DNA of 64,000 nucleotides from the NCBI GenBank assembly GCA_001566295.1, contig KQ964257.1, positions 1 to 64,000 on the forward strand, written 5' to 3'. The translations under genes were made by a program, and so were the position numbers. The notes beneath the pieces are model-generated. The model was given only the letters and a program-made list of their open reading frames with translations. It searched no databases and was not told the DNA's origin. Positions 21,557-31,585 of this stretch are shown here, piece by piece (the stretch's first letter is position 1; each line of letters begins with the position of its first letter). Source of the stretch: Microdochium bolleyi (lineage: Eukaryota > Ascomycota > Sordariomycetes > Xylariales > Microdochiaceae).

Positions 21557-21944
21557 ACATGTCTAAAATATGGTGATCAGAGTTGGTGCTGATGCACGAT
21601 CGGGTCGAACAGGGTGCACTCCGTAATGGTGGATCTAGTGTCAGCGACAACGTACTCGGCCCGTCTCAGATAAGGGCGACATCTCGAACACAGCTCCTCT
21701 TAGTCAGCGGTCACGTCCCTTTCAGGAAAGGCCGGGTTCGGTGGTCGGCCGCCTATCACGCCGGCGCCGCTTACTAAGCGGCAAGCTGAGTGATTGACTT
21801 TCGCACGTGTTCGCCATCAAGCCTCATTGAGTTAACGGCGCCAGGCAGAAGCAAGCGGACCGCTGTTCAGTACGGAGTGCGTTCCGTGTCGTCCGGCGTT
21901 GTGCGGCTCCTCAGCCTCTTCCCCTTTCCTTTCTTTCCCTTCCC
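21557..21944. promoter_or_regulatory. Divergent promoter, ABC transporter / Zn2Cys6 regulator
   Basis: The 388-base gap between two divergent starts must hold both promoters. It contains a run of CGG/CCG triplets at 21733-21751, the kind of site that Zn2Cys6 proteins bind, so the regulator may control the pump and itself. Confidence 0.55.
21733..21751. promoter_or_regulatory. Candidate Zn2Cys6 site, clustered CGG triplets
   Basis: CGGGTTCGGTGGTCGGCCG holds three CGG triplets on one strand and one CCG within 19 bases. Zn2Cys6 dimers bind paired CGG triplets in direct, inverted or everted order. Chance occurrence in GC-rich DNA is possible. Confidence 0.25.
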
Positions 21945-24095
21945 ATGGAGTTCATCAACATTGCCCAAGGGCCCCTGGAGCGCAGGGCGAGGAGGAAAAA
22001 GGCATGCGATGCCTGCCACCGACGCAAGGTGAGCACTGGTCTGGGCCGCTTGACTGGCGGCGGCTCTGTGAGATACTCATCACTTACGCGGCGATGCAGA
22101 TTCAATGCGACTGGACTGCCCCCTGCTGCGACTGGTGCCGCCACCAGGGGCTGGCATGCACGTTCAGTCGCTCCAAGCGCAGCCTCCGGTCAGCGCATTC
22201 CGGTTCGCCAGTAGCTAGATCGTCCACATGCTCCGCATCTCCCATGTCGTCGACGAAGGGTCCGAACAGCACGTCCATGTCCCAGATGAGCCCGTTGGCG
22301 ACCCTCCACTTTGCCGGCCACGACATCGGAGGCATCAACTCGGGCAGTGGCATGCCGCTCTTCTCACCACGCGGACTGCAGTGGATCCAAGAGCAGACGG
22401 GGGAGACGACGCACCGCCTGAACTTGGCGACACCCCTCTGGGAAAATCAGACTGTCCATGAGGATCTTTTGCTGGCTGGGCCGACGTCAATGCTCGGCAA
22501 GCTCCCGCCTCGCCAATCGACAGACCTCTATTTATCCACATACTCCAGCGACGTCATACGGTTTATCTTTCCCTTCGTCGACCCGCTACTTTTCAGGCAC
22601 ACTGTCGATCTCGCATACACCCCAGAGCGCTTGAACGTGACACCGACGGTCGAGCACATCACAGCCCGTGCTTGCGTCCTGTCCTTCCTTGCTTTCATGG
22701 TCTTGATTCTAGGTCAGATCGACTCGGCTCCCATTGACAAATATCGCACGCTCATCGCGGCTCAGTACATGCTGCCACAGGCACTACTTACCTGCAATAC
22801 CACCACCCTCCAGATATGTCAACTGCAGGTAACCAGGGCCTCCTATCTTTCTGGCCTGTTTGAGACTCTTCAAAATACTGACTTCTTTTCTCGCCCAGGC
22901 TATATGCCACCTCGTCACGGGCAAGACGCAAACGGCTGCCCTGTTCCACGCCATGTCGTGCCGCATACTGGTGACGCTGGGGGCACACCTGAACACCGAC
23001 ACACCCCACGACACGATCGAGGGTTCCCCTTCAGCCGAGGAGCTTCGCGACCGCCGCCAGCTGCGCAACCTCTTCTGGATGGCGTACACCCTGGATAGGG
23101 AGATGCCTCTCCGGACGGGGCATCCACCCATAATCAACGAAGATGACTGCGACTTGTCTCTTCCCGCGAGCTACTTCGACCCGGGCACCGAGTCGGTCCG
23201 CATTCAGGGCGCCAGGTTCCCGGGCGATCTCCGCCTATCGCTGCTCAAGTCCAAGGTGTTCCGCCTGCTCTACTCAGCCAAGGCCAAGCAGAAATCGGAC
23301 GCGCACCTGCTCCGCGACATCCGCGAGCTCGATGACGAGCTGGAGGCATGGCGCATGTCGGTAGACTCACATTCGCGACCGCGCTTGTCGTATGGGGTCG
23401 GCGGCGGCGGCAGTGGGGCGTTCTCTCTCCCAGCAGACTCCACGTCGTCATCCGCCTCCTCCTCGCCCGCGGCAGACGGAAGCGGCAGTGGCACACACGA
23501 GGCCGTGCACAGAGCCATACACCGCACCATGATCATGTTCGAGTACCACTATCTCATGGCCACGATACACGGCGCAACGGGCCGTTGTCGTGCGTGGTCT
23601 TCGAGCCCTGAGGATGGCAGTGGCGGAGGAACGAACAGTGAGATGATGCGTGGCGTCCGCTTGAGCATGGACCTGGCCGTCGAGGCGAGCCGGTCGACGC
23701 TGATATTCCTTGCTTGCTCTGACCAGCAGCTGCTGAGTAATCCGTACTGGTACGTCTCTTGACTGGCGGCAGCCACCAATTCGCTGCTCATACCCCAAAC
23801 CGAAATGCCAGTCTTTCTGACAACACCTTTTCTGTGTTCTAGGATAGTCCTGTTCTACCCGATGTCGGCAGTCATCACCATCTTCTGCGACATCTTGTGC
23901 AACCCGGGCAATCCACGTGCCCGTGCGGACCTGGAGCTCCTCGGGCGGTGTCCCGGCATCATCAAAAACATGCGGGCCCACCGCCTCGAGGTCGGCGAGG
24001 CCAAGCACGCCGAGGCCGTCGAGGACTTTGTTGTCGAGCTTGTGCGGCTTGGAGCTTGCGCGATCGCCAAGGCAGGAGCAGGAATCTCCACATGA
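21945..24095 (+). CDS. Zn2Cys6 transcription factor
   Basis: Four exons (21945-22028, 22100-22828, 22899-23749, 23843-24095) give 638 residues; all junctions are GT-AG and phases close. The first intron splits the zinc cluster: ACDACHRRK ends exon 1 and IQCDWTAPCCDWC...C begins exon 2, giving Cys spacing 2-6-6-2-6. A regulatory middle homology region follows, recognisable by RRQLRNLFWMAYTLDREMPLRTGHPPII and DDCDLSLP, the hallmark of the fungal_trans domain. A glycine/serine-rich linker at about residues 430-470 separates the C-terminal helices. The protein should be nuclear and bind CGG-type sites. It shares a 388-base promoter with the divergent PDR transporter, so it is the likely activator of that pump, and it lies tail-to-tail with the sugar transporter gene. 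Confidence 0.9.
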
Positions 24096-24236
24096 CTAGA
24101 ACTCTTGTTCCGATCTAATAGGGGTTTAGCTCCGATGTCTTCGAGTATGATTTTTAGCGAGACGGGAATACACTTTATTTAGAATTCTATTATAGTCGTT
24201 CCAGTCAGTAGCGTCGGGTGAACCACGGCTTCTGCA

Positions 24237-26216
24237 CTATCGACCTGATTTCTCAGCAACGGGACCCGTAACCTTCTCCTCGGGATGCTCAACCTGCTCC
24301 TCATATCCCGCCAGGTCGGCCTTCGCCGCACTACCATCCCCGTTATCATTCTCCATCGCGGCGATGTCGTGCGACATGCCCGTCGTTTGGTATGACGCAA
24401 ACTTCCAAGCGGGCAGCTTAGCATCAAAGAGCTGGTCAATCTCTTCTAGATTGCGGCCCTTCAGCTCCGGCATGCACAACCACACCCACAGCGCTCCCAA
24501 CGCGGCGAACCCGCCCCAAACATAGCCCAGGTTCGGTCCGAGGTTCGCATATGGCTTGGATAGGAGGTACGGGGTCGTGAAAACCACGACAAAGCCCACG
24601 ACGACATTCATGGCCGTGGCAAATGCCATCGTCTTCTCACGCAGCGACGCAGTGCCGACCTCCGCGGCCGTGATGTACGCCGCGGGGCCCAGCGTAGCAT
24701 GTAGAGCGGCGGCGTACAGGATAAAGGACGCGACCATGCCGTTTGTCTCGGAGGTCGTGCGCTGTGCTTTCGCTCCCAGGCCGCCGATGAGGCACAGGAA
24801 CAGGGCCTGGATGAGGTTGCCGTAGAACGTGACTTCACGGCGGCCAAAGGCGTCGAGGGCGAGCATGCCGATGATGGCCGTGACGACTGAGACGCCGTTG
24901 TTGATCGCCGCATAGGCGAACGCCTGCGAGCCAAGGCCGACTTGCTTATAGAAGGTCGGGCCGTAGGAGCTGCTGAAGGTCACGCCTGTGAGCTGCTGGA
25001 GGGCCATGATGGCTACGGCGATCCTGAAGGGGCCGAAGAAATCGACGTTAGTGGCTTCTTCGTAGTGCTATACGTGTACTTGAGCACAGCCGGCCGGGAA
25101 AATTCTTACCCAGTACGTCTTCTGTTCTTGGCGTTGAACAGAGCCAACCAGCCGTCTTTCTTGGTAACTTTCTGCCCTTCCTCGCGGATAGCCGCGATTT
25201 CGAACTCGCAGAGACCCTTGTCGACGTCTTCCTTGCGTCGAAGTGTGCGCAGGGCCTTCAACGCGTCCTCTGAGCGGTCCTTACTCACCAGCCATCGTGG
25301 AGAATCTGCCGTCGGGCGTTCTTGTCAGTAAAGGCGCACCGTGGTCGATGGGGAGATGACTTACCTGGGGTGAACGGGATACCCGCCAGAATCAAGATTG
25401 CCGGCAGGACCTGCAGAGCAGTGGCAATGATCCAGCCTGCATCTGTCGTCGAGTATGACATGGAGTTGTTGACTATCCCGGCAATGAGAGATCCGAAGGT
25501 CAGGAACAGCTGAATGGAACCGACAAAGAACCCGCGCAGCGGTGACGGGGAGATTTCGCTCTGGTAGGTAGGTACGACCTGGAGTGTGTCAACTCTGGAC
25601 ACCTGGGCAGGAGACGGGAATTCTTACATTCTCTACGAGGCCGACAGCAGTATAGATGATGACCCGGCCGACTGTGTATTGCGCAGGATGCTTGCTCGTT
25701 ACCTGGACTGTACATTGTTAGCGGCGAAGTAGACATTGCTGCGAGGTACGTACTGATGACACCGACGATCTGGGTCGCACAGGTGACAAGCATGGTTTTC
25801 TTGTGCCCGAGCTTCTCCGTCATGGGTCCGACAATGACTGTGCCGAGGAATTTGCCGATGAGCGCCAGGCTGTTCATAAGTGAGGCCAGAGCAGGCGGCA
25901 GGGAGTACGTCTTGGTGTCTGCATTGTACTCTCCGAACTGGCGGGCAAAGGGGGTAAAGGCTTGGACTCCTGCGAACGAGGCCCCATCACTGTTCCATGC
26001 GTTAGTCTTTTCCAGGATTGTAGAATCTGCAATGAGGATGACTGACTATCCTGTAAATTAATGTTAGCCCATCTCCACAGAGGTGCAGGTCTGGAGGTCA
26101 GGGGAAGTACCGAAAAAGACGCTGCCCATAGAGTATACCAAGCAGGCATAAATGAGACGAGGCGTCGCCGACGCCCAGGCATGCCTGCTGACGAAGATGT
26201 TGCCCTTTCCACCCAT
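24237..26216 (-). CDS. MFS sugar transporter, maltose-permease-like
   Basis: Six exons (26216-26111, 26026-25754, 25707-25628, 25578-25365, 25320-25110, 25023-24237) give 556 residues; the phases close exactly. Sugar-porter marks are GPMTEKLGHKKT after TM2, GLVENVVPTYQSEISP in the TM4 region, SPRWLV at the end of TM6, MALQQLTGVTF in TM7, DAFGRRE and PELKGRNLEEIDQLF after TM12. The VENVVPxYQ and SPRWLV patterns fit the maltose/alpha-glucoside permease branch; the usual PESPRW is stretched to PERPTADSPRW. The choice of a 49-base intron at 25579-25627 restores ENVVPTYQ. It should be a plasma-membrane proton symporter. Its start is divergent from the first FAD oxidoreductase across a promoter bearing the 16-bp inverted repeat. 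Confidence 0.88.
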
Positions 26217-26780
26217 GGTCGATTGGAGGGATAGCTGATGTGGTCGATGTAGTGACTGTGACTGAGGAACACCGACTCGTCAAGGGAGGTAAGTCAGAGG
26301 TTATGTATCCGGGGTCAGTCGTGCGAAAGCATCCGGGGCCCCGGGGTCCGGGTCCTTCTCCACACAAGAATTTGCGGATTGTGGGGAAGCGACTGCACGG
26401 CAACAGTTCGGAATGAACGCCGAGTCGTTTGGGGATAGATCTGGCAACGTAACGACGGTGGAAGATGATGGCTACTTTGCGCCGAAGCCGGGTTCAACAT
26501 GAGCGTTCTCCACAGCCGTTCCCCGAGACCTCGGGGGACGAGGATCTTGCCCCACCGCGGTCCCCGAGGCTGCCAAGCGTCTCCAAATTCCATGCGGAGT
26601 CGTCCCCCGTATCGGCCCCCTTCCCGTGGTGAGTTCATCTTGGTAGTCCAATAACAATACCCCAACCAGCAAAGCTTGGCTCAGCACTATTCAACACTTG
26701 GGGAACGGTTCTAGTGCCCATCTCTTGTCAACAGCACGACAGTCCGCAGCTGGTATCGTCAGCGCCCGCTCGCCACTATC
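26217..26780. promoter_or_regulatory. Bidirectional promoter, sugar transporter / FAD oxidoreductase 1
   Basis: This 564-base gap lies between divergent starts. It contains a perfect 12-bp palindrome CCGGGGCCCCGG at 26333-26344, the inverted repeat CCCCGA-N4-TCGGGG at 26521-26536 and a related half-site (TCCCCGAGG) at 26561-26569. No gene is supported within it. Confidence 0.6.
26521..26536. promoter_or_regulatory. Inverted repeat CCCCGA-GACC-TCGGGG
   Basis: Perfect 6+6 inverted repeat with a 4-base spacer, 245 bases before the first FAD oxidoreductase ATG and about 305 bases before the divergent transporter ATG. The same arms and spacer length recur at 29054-29069 upstream of the second FAD oxidoreductase. 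It is probably the binding site of a dimeric regulator. Confidence 0.5.
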
Positions 26781-28708
26781 ATGCACCTCGAGGGGATTCC
26801 TCAACTCTTTGACGTGGTCGTCTACGGGGCCACGTCTGCTGCAGTCTCGGCTGCTATCCAGAGCGCCAGGCTGGGCCGGAGCGTTGCTTTGGTGTCTCCC
26901 GATGAGCATATCGGTGAGCATTTCTATCGACAATGTTAATCCTCTGGAGAGGTCCACTAACATCTCCAATCCGCAAGGTGGCATCCAGGTCGAAGGACTC
27001 GGTGCTACAGACATTGATAATCAGGCCGAGGTATTTAACAGCCCAACAGTCGGAGGCTTAGCGTTGGAATTCCACCGGCGCATCAGCAAATACTACGGCC
27101 GAGTCGAGCACTTGGACCGCTGTGTGAAGGAGGGCATCAAGGATGCCGATGTGTGGCGTTTTGAGTCTCGAGTCGCCGAGCAGGTCATCAAGACTTGGTT
27201 GAGCGAGTTCCCACAGATCATGATCATCAAGGTACGGGCCCATGATGGCGCTTGTGCAATCCTCGCTAAGGACTGACAAATTCACAAAGGGGCCCCTAGA
27301 CGTCAACAAGCCGGTGATCCGCGACGACAGCAGGCTGTCCGCCATAAGATTGAACGATGGAACCATCGTAGCTGGCCAGGTAAGTCATCATGCGGCTGAC
27401 CTAGGAGCGTGATCGTGCTGACTTGCAGCAACAAGACTTTTGTCGAAGCTTCCTACGAAGGCGATCTGCTCGCAGCTGCCGGCATCACCACGACGCATGG
27501 GAGGGAGGCGCGGTCCAGATACGGAGAGAGCCTGGCTGGCGTCCGTGACAAGACCACGTATACGCAGCTCGACGTGCCGGTCGACCCCTACGTAGTCCCC
27601 GGCGACGAATCCTCCGGGCTCATCTATGGAATCTCCCCCGAACCTTACGGCAGGGCAGGTGATGGAGACAAGCACCTTGCTGCGTTTTCATACCGCCTTC
27701 CCGTGACCGACCGAAAAGAGAACCAGCTTCCCATATACAAGCCGGCAGGCTACGATCCTGCTCACTACGAGTTGCATCGACGATATGTCAAGGCTGGAGG
27801 GAAGCTTTACACACCGAGAAAGCGGCTCCCAGGAGACAAGACCGACCTGATCGGGTCCGAGGCCCCCCTTGCGACTGACCTTCTCGGCATGAACGACGGC
27901 TGGGCTACAGGAAGCCGGGAAGAGCGCCATGGGATCCTGGACGAGACGGCGTTGTTCACCAAAGGCCTTCTCTATTTCTTCGCGAATGACGAAAGCTTGC
28001 CAGTAAGTCCTGGGTCCATTATCTGCGGAGCGGCCCGGCTCCTGCTGACACATGTGCCCCTATACAGGCAGAGTTCAGGGACGAGTGGTCACGATTCGGC
28101 TACTGCCTCGACGAGTTCCCTGACAACAACCACTTTCCGCGCATGCTCTACATCCGCGATGCGCGGCGCATGGTCTCGGATTACGTCATCACGGAACACA
28201 CGGCTTCTCTTGACAACGGCGAGGAGCCCGTCGACGACCCCGTAGCGATCGCATACTGGCCCACCGACACCCACTGCGTCCGTCGAATATTGCGCGACGG
28301 CCAAGTGCACAACGAGGGCTTCATCTTCAAGGACGGGCACCGATGGCGGCCCTTTGGGATCGCGTACCGAGCACTGGTGCCAAGGCTCTCAGAGGCGGAT
28401 AATATCATCTCGGCGACGTGTCCATCGTCTTCACATGTAGGCTATGGTAAGCAGACCCTTCCAGACGGACGTGGCGGATATGGGGCAGTCTTGCTGATTC
28501 TTGTGACCCTGCAGGTGCCGTGCGTCTCGAGCATCAGTTTCATGCTATCGGCCAGGCATGTGCCTTTGCCTGCGACATTGCTCTGCGCGCCTCGATCCCG
28601 TTGCAGCAAGTCCCTTACTCGCAGCTGAGAGAACGGATGCTGCAGCACGGCATGGTGCTTGATGTCAGCAAGGTCGCCGGGCCGAACTTTGCAGAGCCGA
28701 GATTGTGA
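26781..28708 (+). CDS. FAD-dependent oxidoreductase 1, non-secreted
   Basis: Six exons (26781-26913, 26978-27231, 27290-27379, 27436-28002, 28068-28446, 28515-28708) give 538 residues. The N-terminus FDVVVYGATSAAVSAAIQSARLGRSVALVSP is a Rossmann dinucleotide-binding unit, followed by HIGGIQVEGLGATDID. The motif FVEASYEGDLLAAAGI and the terminal GQACAFACDIALRASIPLQQV place it in the FAD_oxidored family (FAD-dependent, xanthan-lyase-like proteins), normally 500-600 residues. The reaction is unknown; neighbours suggest a sugar or sugar-derived substrate. No signal peptide, so cytosolic. The acceptor chosen for exon 4 (ending CAACAAG) is the one that keeps GQTFVEASYEGD in frame. It shares a promoter with the sugar transporter and is followed by a secreted homologue. 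Confidence 0.87.
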
Positions 28709-29370
28709 CATTGTTTTCGGAGAATTGTATTGCATATTATCCAGATTATTTATCAATCGAATAGAGTAGAGAAAAACACTCGTATCTACAAATTGCAACG
28801 ATCCCCTGGAACTCTGGACTGAAAACACCTGTAACGCGTACCTCACATGCTGGAGTGTCACTTTACTTGTTTGTGACCAGACACCCGCTCCCGCTTGAAG
28901 GATGCTCATCAGGGCCTCCGGTGGAATTATTAGCGCCCGATTTAAAGACCAGGGGGTTCGTGCCACCTGCAAGCGGAAGAGGGTGCCAGAGTCCATCTGC
29001 GCCACGCTGGAGAGAGCCCCGATAATCGGAATAGCCCCCTTCAACTCCCGGCCCCCCGAGTCTTCGGGGAACTGCTAGCTCCACCCACACGATGTTCCCC
29101 GCGTTGTCGATCGTCAGGCGTGCCGGGGAAGACGAGAATCAATTGCTCGACTGACGGGGTTGACAGCGGGGAAATCCAGTAAGATTAAGAGCTCGGCGAG
29201 CTCGGCAATATTCCAGGACCATGCACGCGAGTCAAGGTCGGTGATGGGTGCGCGTACAAATGCAAACACATCCTGTGTTATTGCTGAGAAAGGTCTTTGG
29301 CGGTCGCTCCCCAAGGTCCAAGGTCCATCTGATATCCGCCTGCCCCTTGCCAAAGTCGAATCTGTCACTC
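28709..29370. promoter_or_regulatory. Intergenic/promoter region before FAD oxidoreductase 2
   Basis: This 662-base stretch starts with an AT-rich 3' flank (28720-28800) and ends as the promoter of the second FAD oxidoreductase. It holds the second copy of the 16-bp inverted repeat at 29054-29069. No gene is seen. Confidence 0.55.
29054..29069. promoter_or_regulatory. Inverted repeat CCCCGA-GTCT-TCGGGG
   Basis: Perfect 6+6 inverted repeat with a 4-base spacer, 302 bases before the ATG of the second FAD oxidoreductase. The arms are identical to those of the element at 26521-26536; the spacers differ in sequence but not length, as expected for a dimer-binding site. Confidence 0.5.
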
Positions 29371-31402
29371 ATGCTGCTCGGAATTTTTGCTTTCGCTGCT
29401 GGCGCCAGCGGCAGCCTGTGCGCGGCGCAGCACCGTCACCATGATGTTGTCGTCTACGGAGGCACGTCGGGCGGATATGCAACGGCCATCCAGCTCTCGC
29501 GCCTGAACCGTACCGTCGCCCTGATTGAGCCGTCTGCCCACGTTGGAGGCATTGCCGTCAATGGGTTCGGCGCGTCGGACATTGATTCACAGGTCAGATA
29601 CACCTACGACAACCGTTGCATTGGCGTCGTCATCACGCTTGACAAAACTGACACGGGCGCGGCTCTTATCAAACAGGCCGAATACCAAAATTCTCTTGCT
29701 GTCGGCCCACTGGCGCTCGAGTTCTACAGGCGCATCAGTCAGCGCTATGGCAATGTCGCGGCGTTTGATGCTGCCTGGGCCAACCACACCAAGAACAAGA
29801 CCCTCTGGAGATTCGAGAGCCACGTTGCCGAGTCGGCGTTGGGAGAGTGGCTTGCAGAGGAGAAGATCGATATCTTCACACAGACATATCTCAAGCAAGA
29901 GGGTCGGGCCGTGGAGAAAGAGGTACATCATCTTCCCATGAGTCCCCTCCACCACGTCCAGGGCGATTAACGTGGTGAGAAATACTAGGGCACGACGGTC
30001 AAGACGCTTATCACGGAGCAGGGGACCACCTTCTCTGGCAGGCTCTTCATCGACGCGACATACGAGGGCGACTTGCTTGCCGCAGCAGGCGTCTCGACCA
30101 CGATCGGCAGGGAATCCGCAGCCTCCTTCAACGAGACGAACGGGGGTGTCCGTGTCAATACCACGTTCTCCCAGCTGACCGTCCCCGTGGACCCGTATAT
30201 CGTCCCGGGAGACTCCTCGAGCGGTCTCATCCCGACTGTCCAGTCCGACCCCATGGGCGCACCAGGATCTGGGTAAGCGCTCGTCTTCTCGTAATCCGCT
30301 GCTACTTCGAAGCTCGTGACTCACGCTAGTCTCTCGGAACAGTGACAAGGCATTGGCTGCCTACGTTTTCCGGATGTGTCTCACAAACGTGACGTCGAAC
30401 CTTGTGCCATTCACCAAGCCCGCCAACTACAACGCTTCCGAGTACATCCTATGGTCCAGATACGTCGCTGCAGGTGGCAAGATCCTCACCCCTGAGGCGG
30501 TAGTGCCCAACTTCAAGACAGACACGATCGGCAGCACGGCCCTGGGCCTCGGTTTCGACCTCCCCGGGAGGACTTTGGGTAAGTCGCGCTCAGCTCGGGT
30601 GACCGCGGGGCTTCTCCCATGCAGCTGCTGAAATCTGCAACACAGCTTGGCCCGAGGGAAACTACAGCACGAGAGCGAACCTGGCACGGTCACTAGCCGA
30701 GTGGCAGAAGGGGCAGCTGTACTTTTTCGCCAACGATCAATCCATGCCAGAAGCCACACGCTCGGTTTGGAGCAAATGGGGCTATGCCAAGGACGAGTTC
30801 GCTGACAACGACCACTTCCCGAGGACATTCTACGTCCGAGACGGGCGGCGCATGGTCAAAAGCGACTTCATAATCACCGCACGCACAGCTGCATATCCTG
30901 CTGTGGAGGCACCAGCCTCTGATCCTATCGCGGTCGCATTCTGGCCAACTGTAAGTTCCCAGGCAGTACCGCCCATGTTTGTTTCCAACAGCGACCAGGA
31001 GCGGAGGAGCTAATGCCTGATCGCCTGTCCCAGGACGTCCACATTGCCCGGAGGATCGTATACAACGGCTCCGTCTACGATGAGGGTTCTATATTCAAGC
31101 AGGGCCCTCCCTGGCAGCCATTTGGGATCTCTTTCAAAGCCGTCACGCCTATGCGCGCCGAGGCGACGAACTTGATGAGCCCCACCGTCATGGCCGTCTC
31201 GCATCTGGGGTATGGCGCCGTGCGGATCGAGAACACTTTCATGAACATTGGCCAGGCACTCGCCTTTGCGGCGGACGTTGCGCTGGACAGGGGTATTCCG
31301 GTGCAGGACGTGCCTTATTCTGTGCTTGGTCCCAGATTGGCCGAGGCGGGCGCTGTCTTGGATGCCTCCACTGTAGGGATGCCGGATCATAGCCACATGT
31401 AG
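29371..31402 (+). CDS. FAD-dependent oxidoreductase 2, secreted
   Basis: Six exons (29371-29592, 29677-29922, 29989-30272, 30343-30578, 30646-30950, 31034-31402) give 553 residues. It starts with a signal peptide (MLLGIFAFAAGASGSLCAA), then the FAD-binding unit HDVVVYGGTSGGYATAIQL, HVGGIAVNGFGASDID, LFIDATYEGDLLAAAGV and NIGQALAFAADVALDRGIPVQDV, in the same order as its upstream homologue. Several N-glycosylation sequons (NHT, NKT, NYS, NVT, NGS) fit an extracellular protein. The family is FAD_oxidored. None of its five intron positions matches those of the neighbour. The start chosen is the ATG directly before the signal peptide. It likely oxidises the same class of substrate outside the cell. 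Confidence 0.88.
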
Positions 31403-31585
31403 GGGTCTAAGAGGAAACGCATGGTTACCGAGGTCTGTGTAACGCGAGATAGCCTTAGTTCAGAAATGCGGCTGTCTACAAGTCCAGAGGACCACACATG
31501 TAGGCTTTAAATTGAGAGGCGGGGACGTTCCGCTTTTTGAAGGTCTTGAGGTTCAGACGTCCCAGAAACGTATGATAATTTGACA

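Noticed and set aside
25579..25627. Shorter 25-base intron in the sugar transporter
   Set aside because: It is below the usual minimum for fungal introns and would insert VSRVDTLQ into the conserved ENVVPTYQ segment; the 49-base intron restores it.
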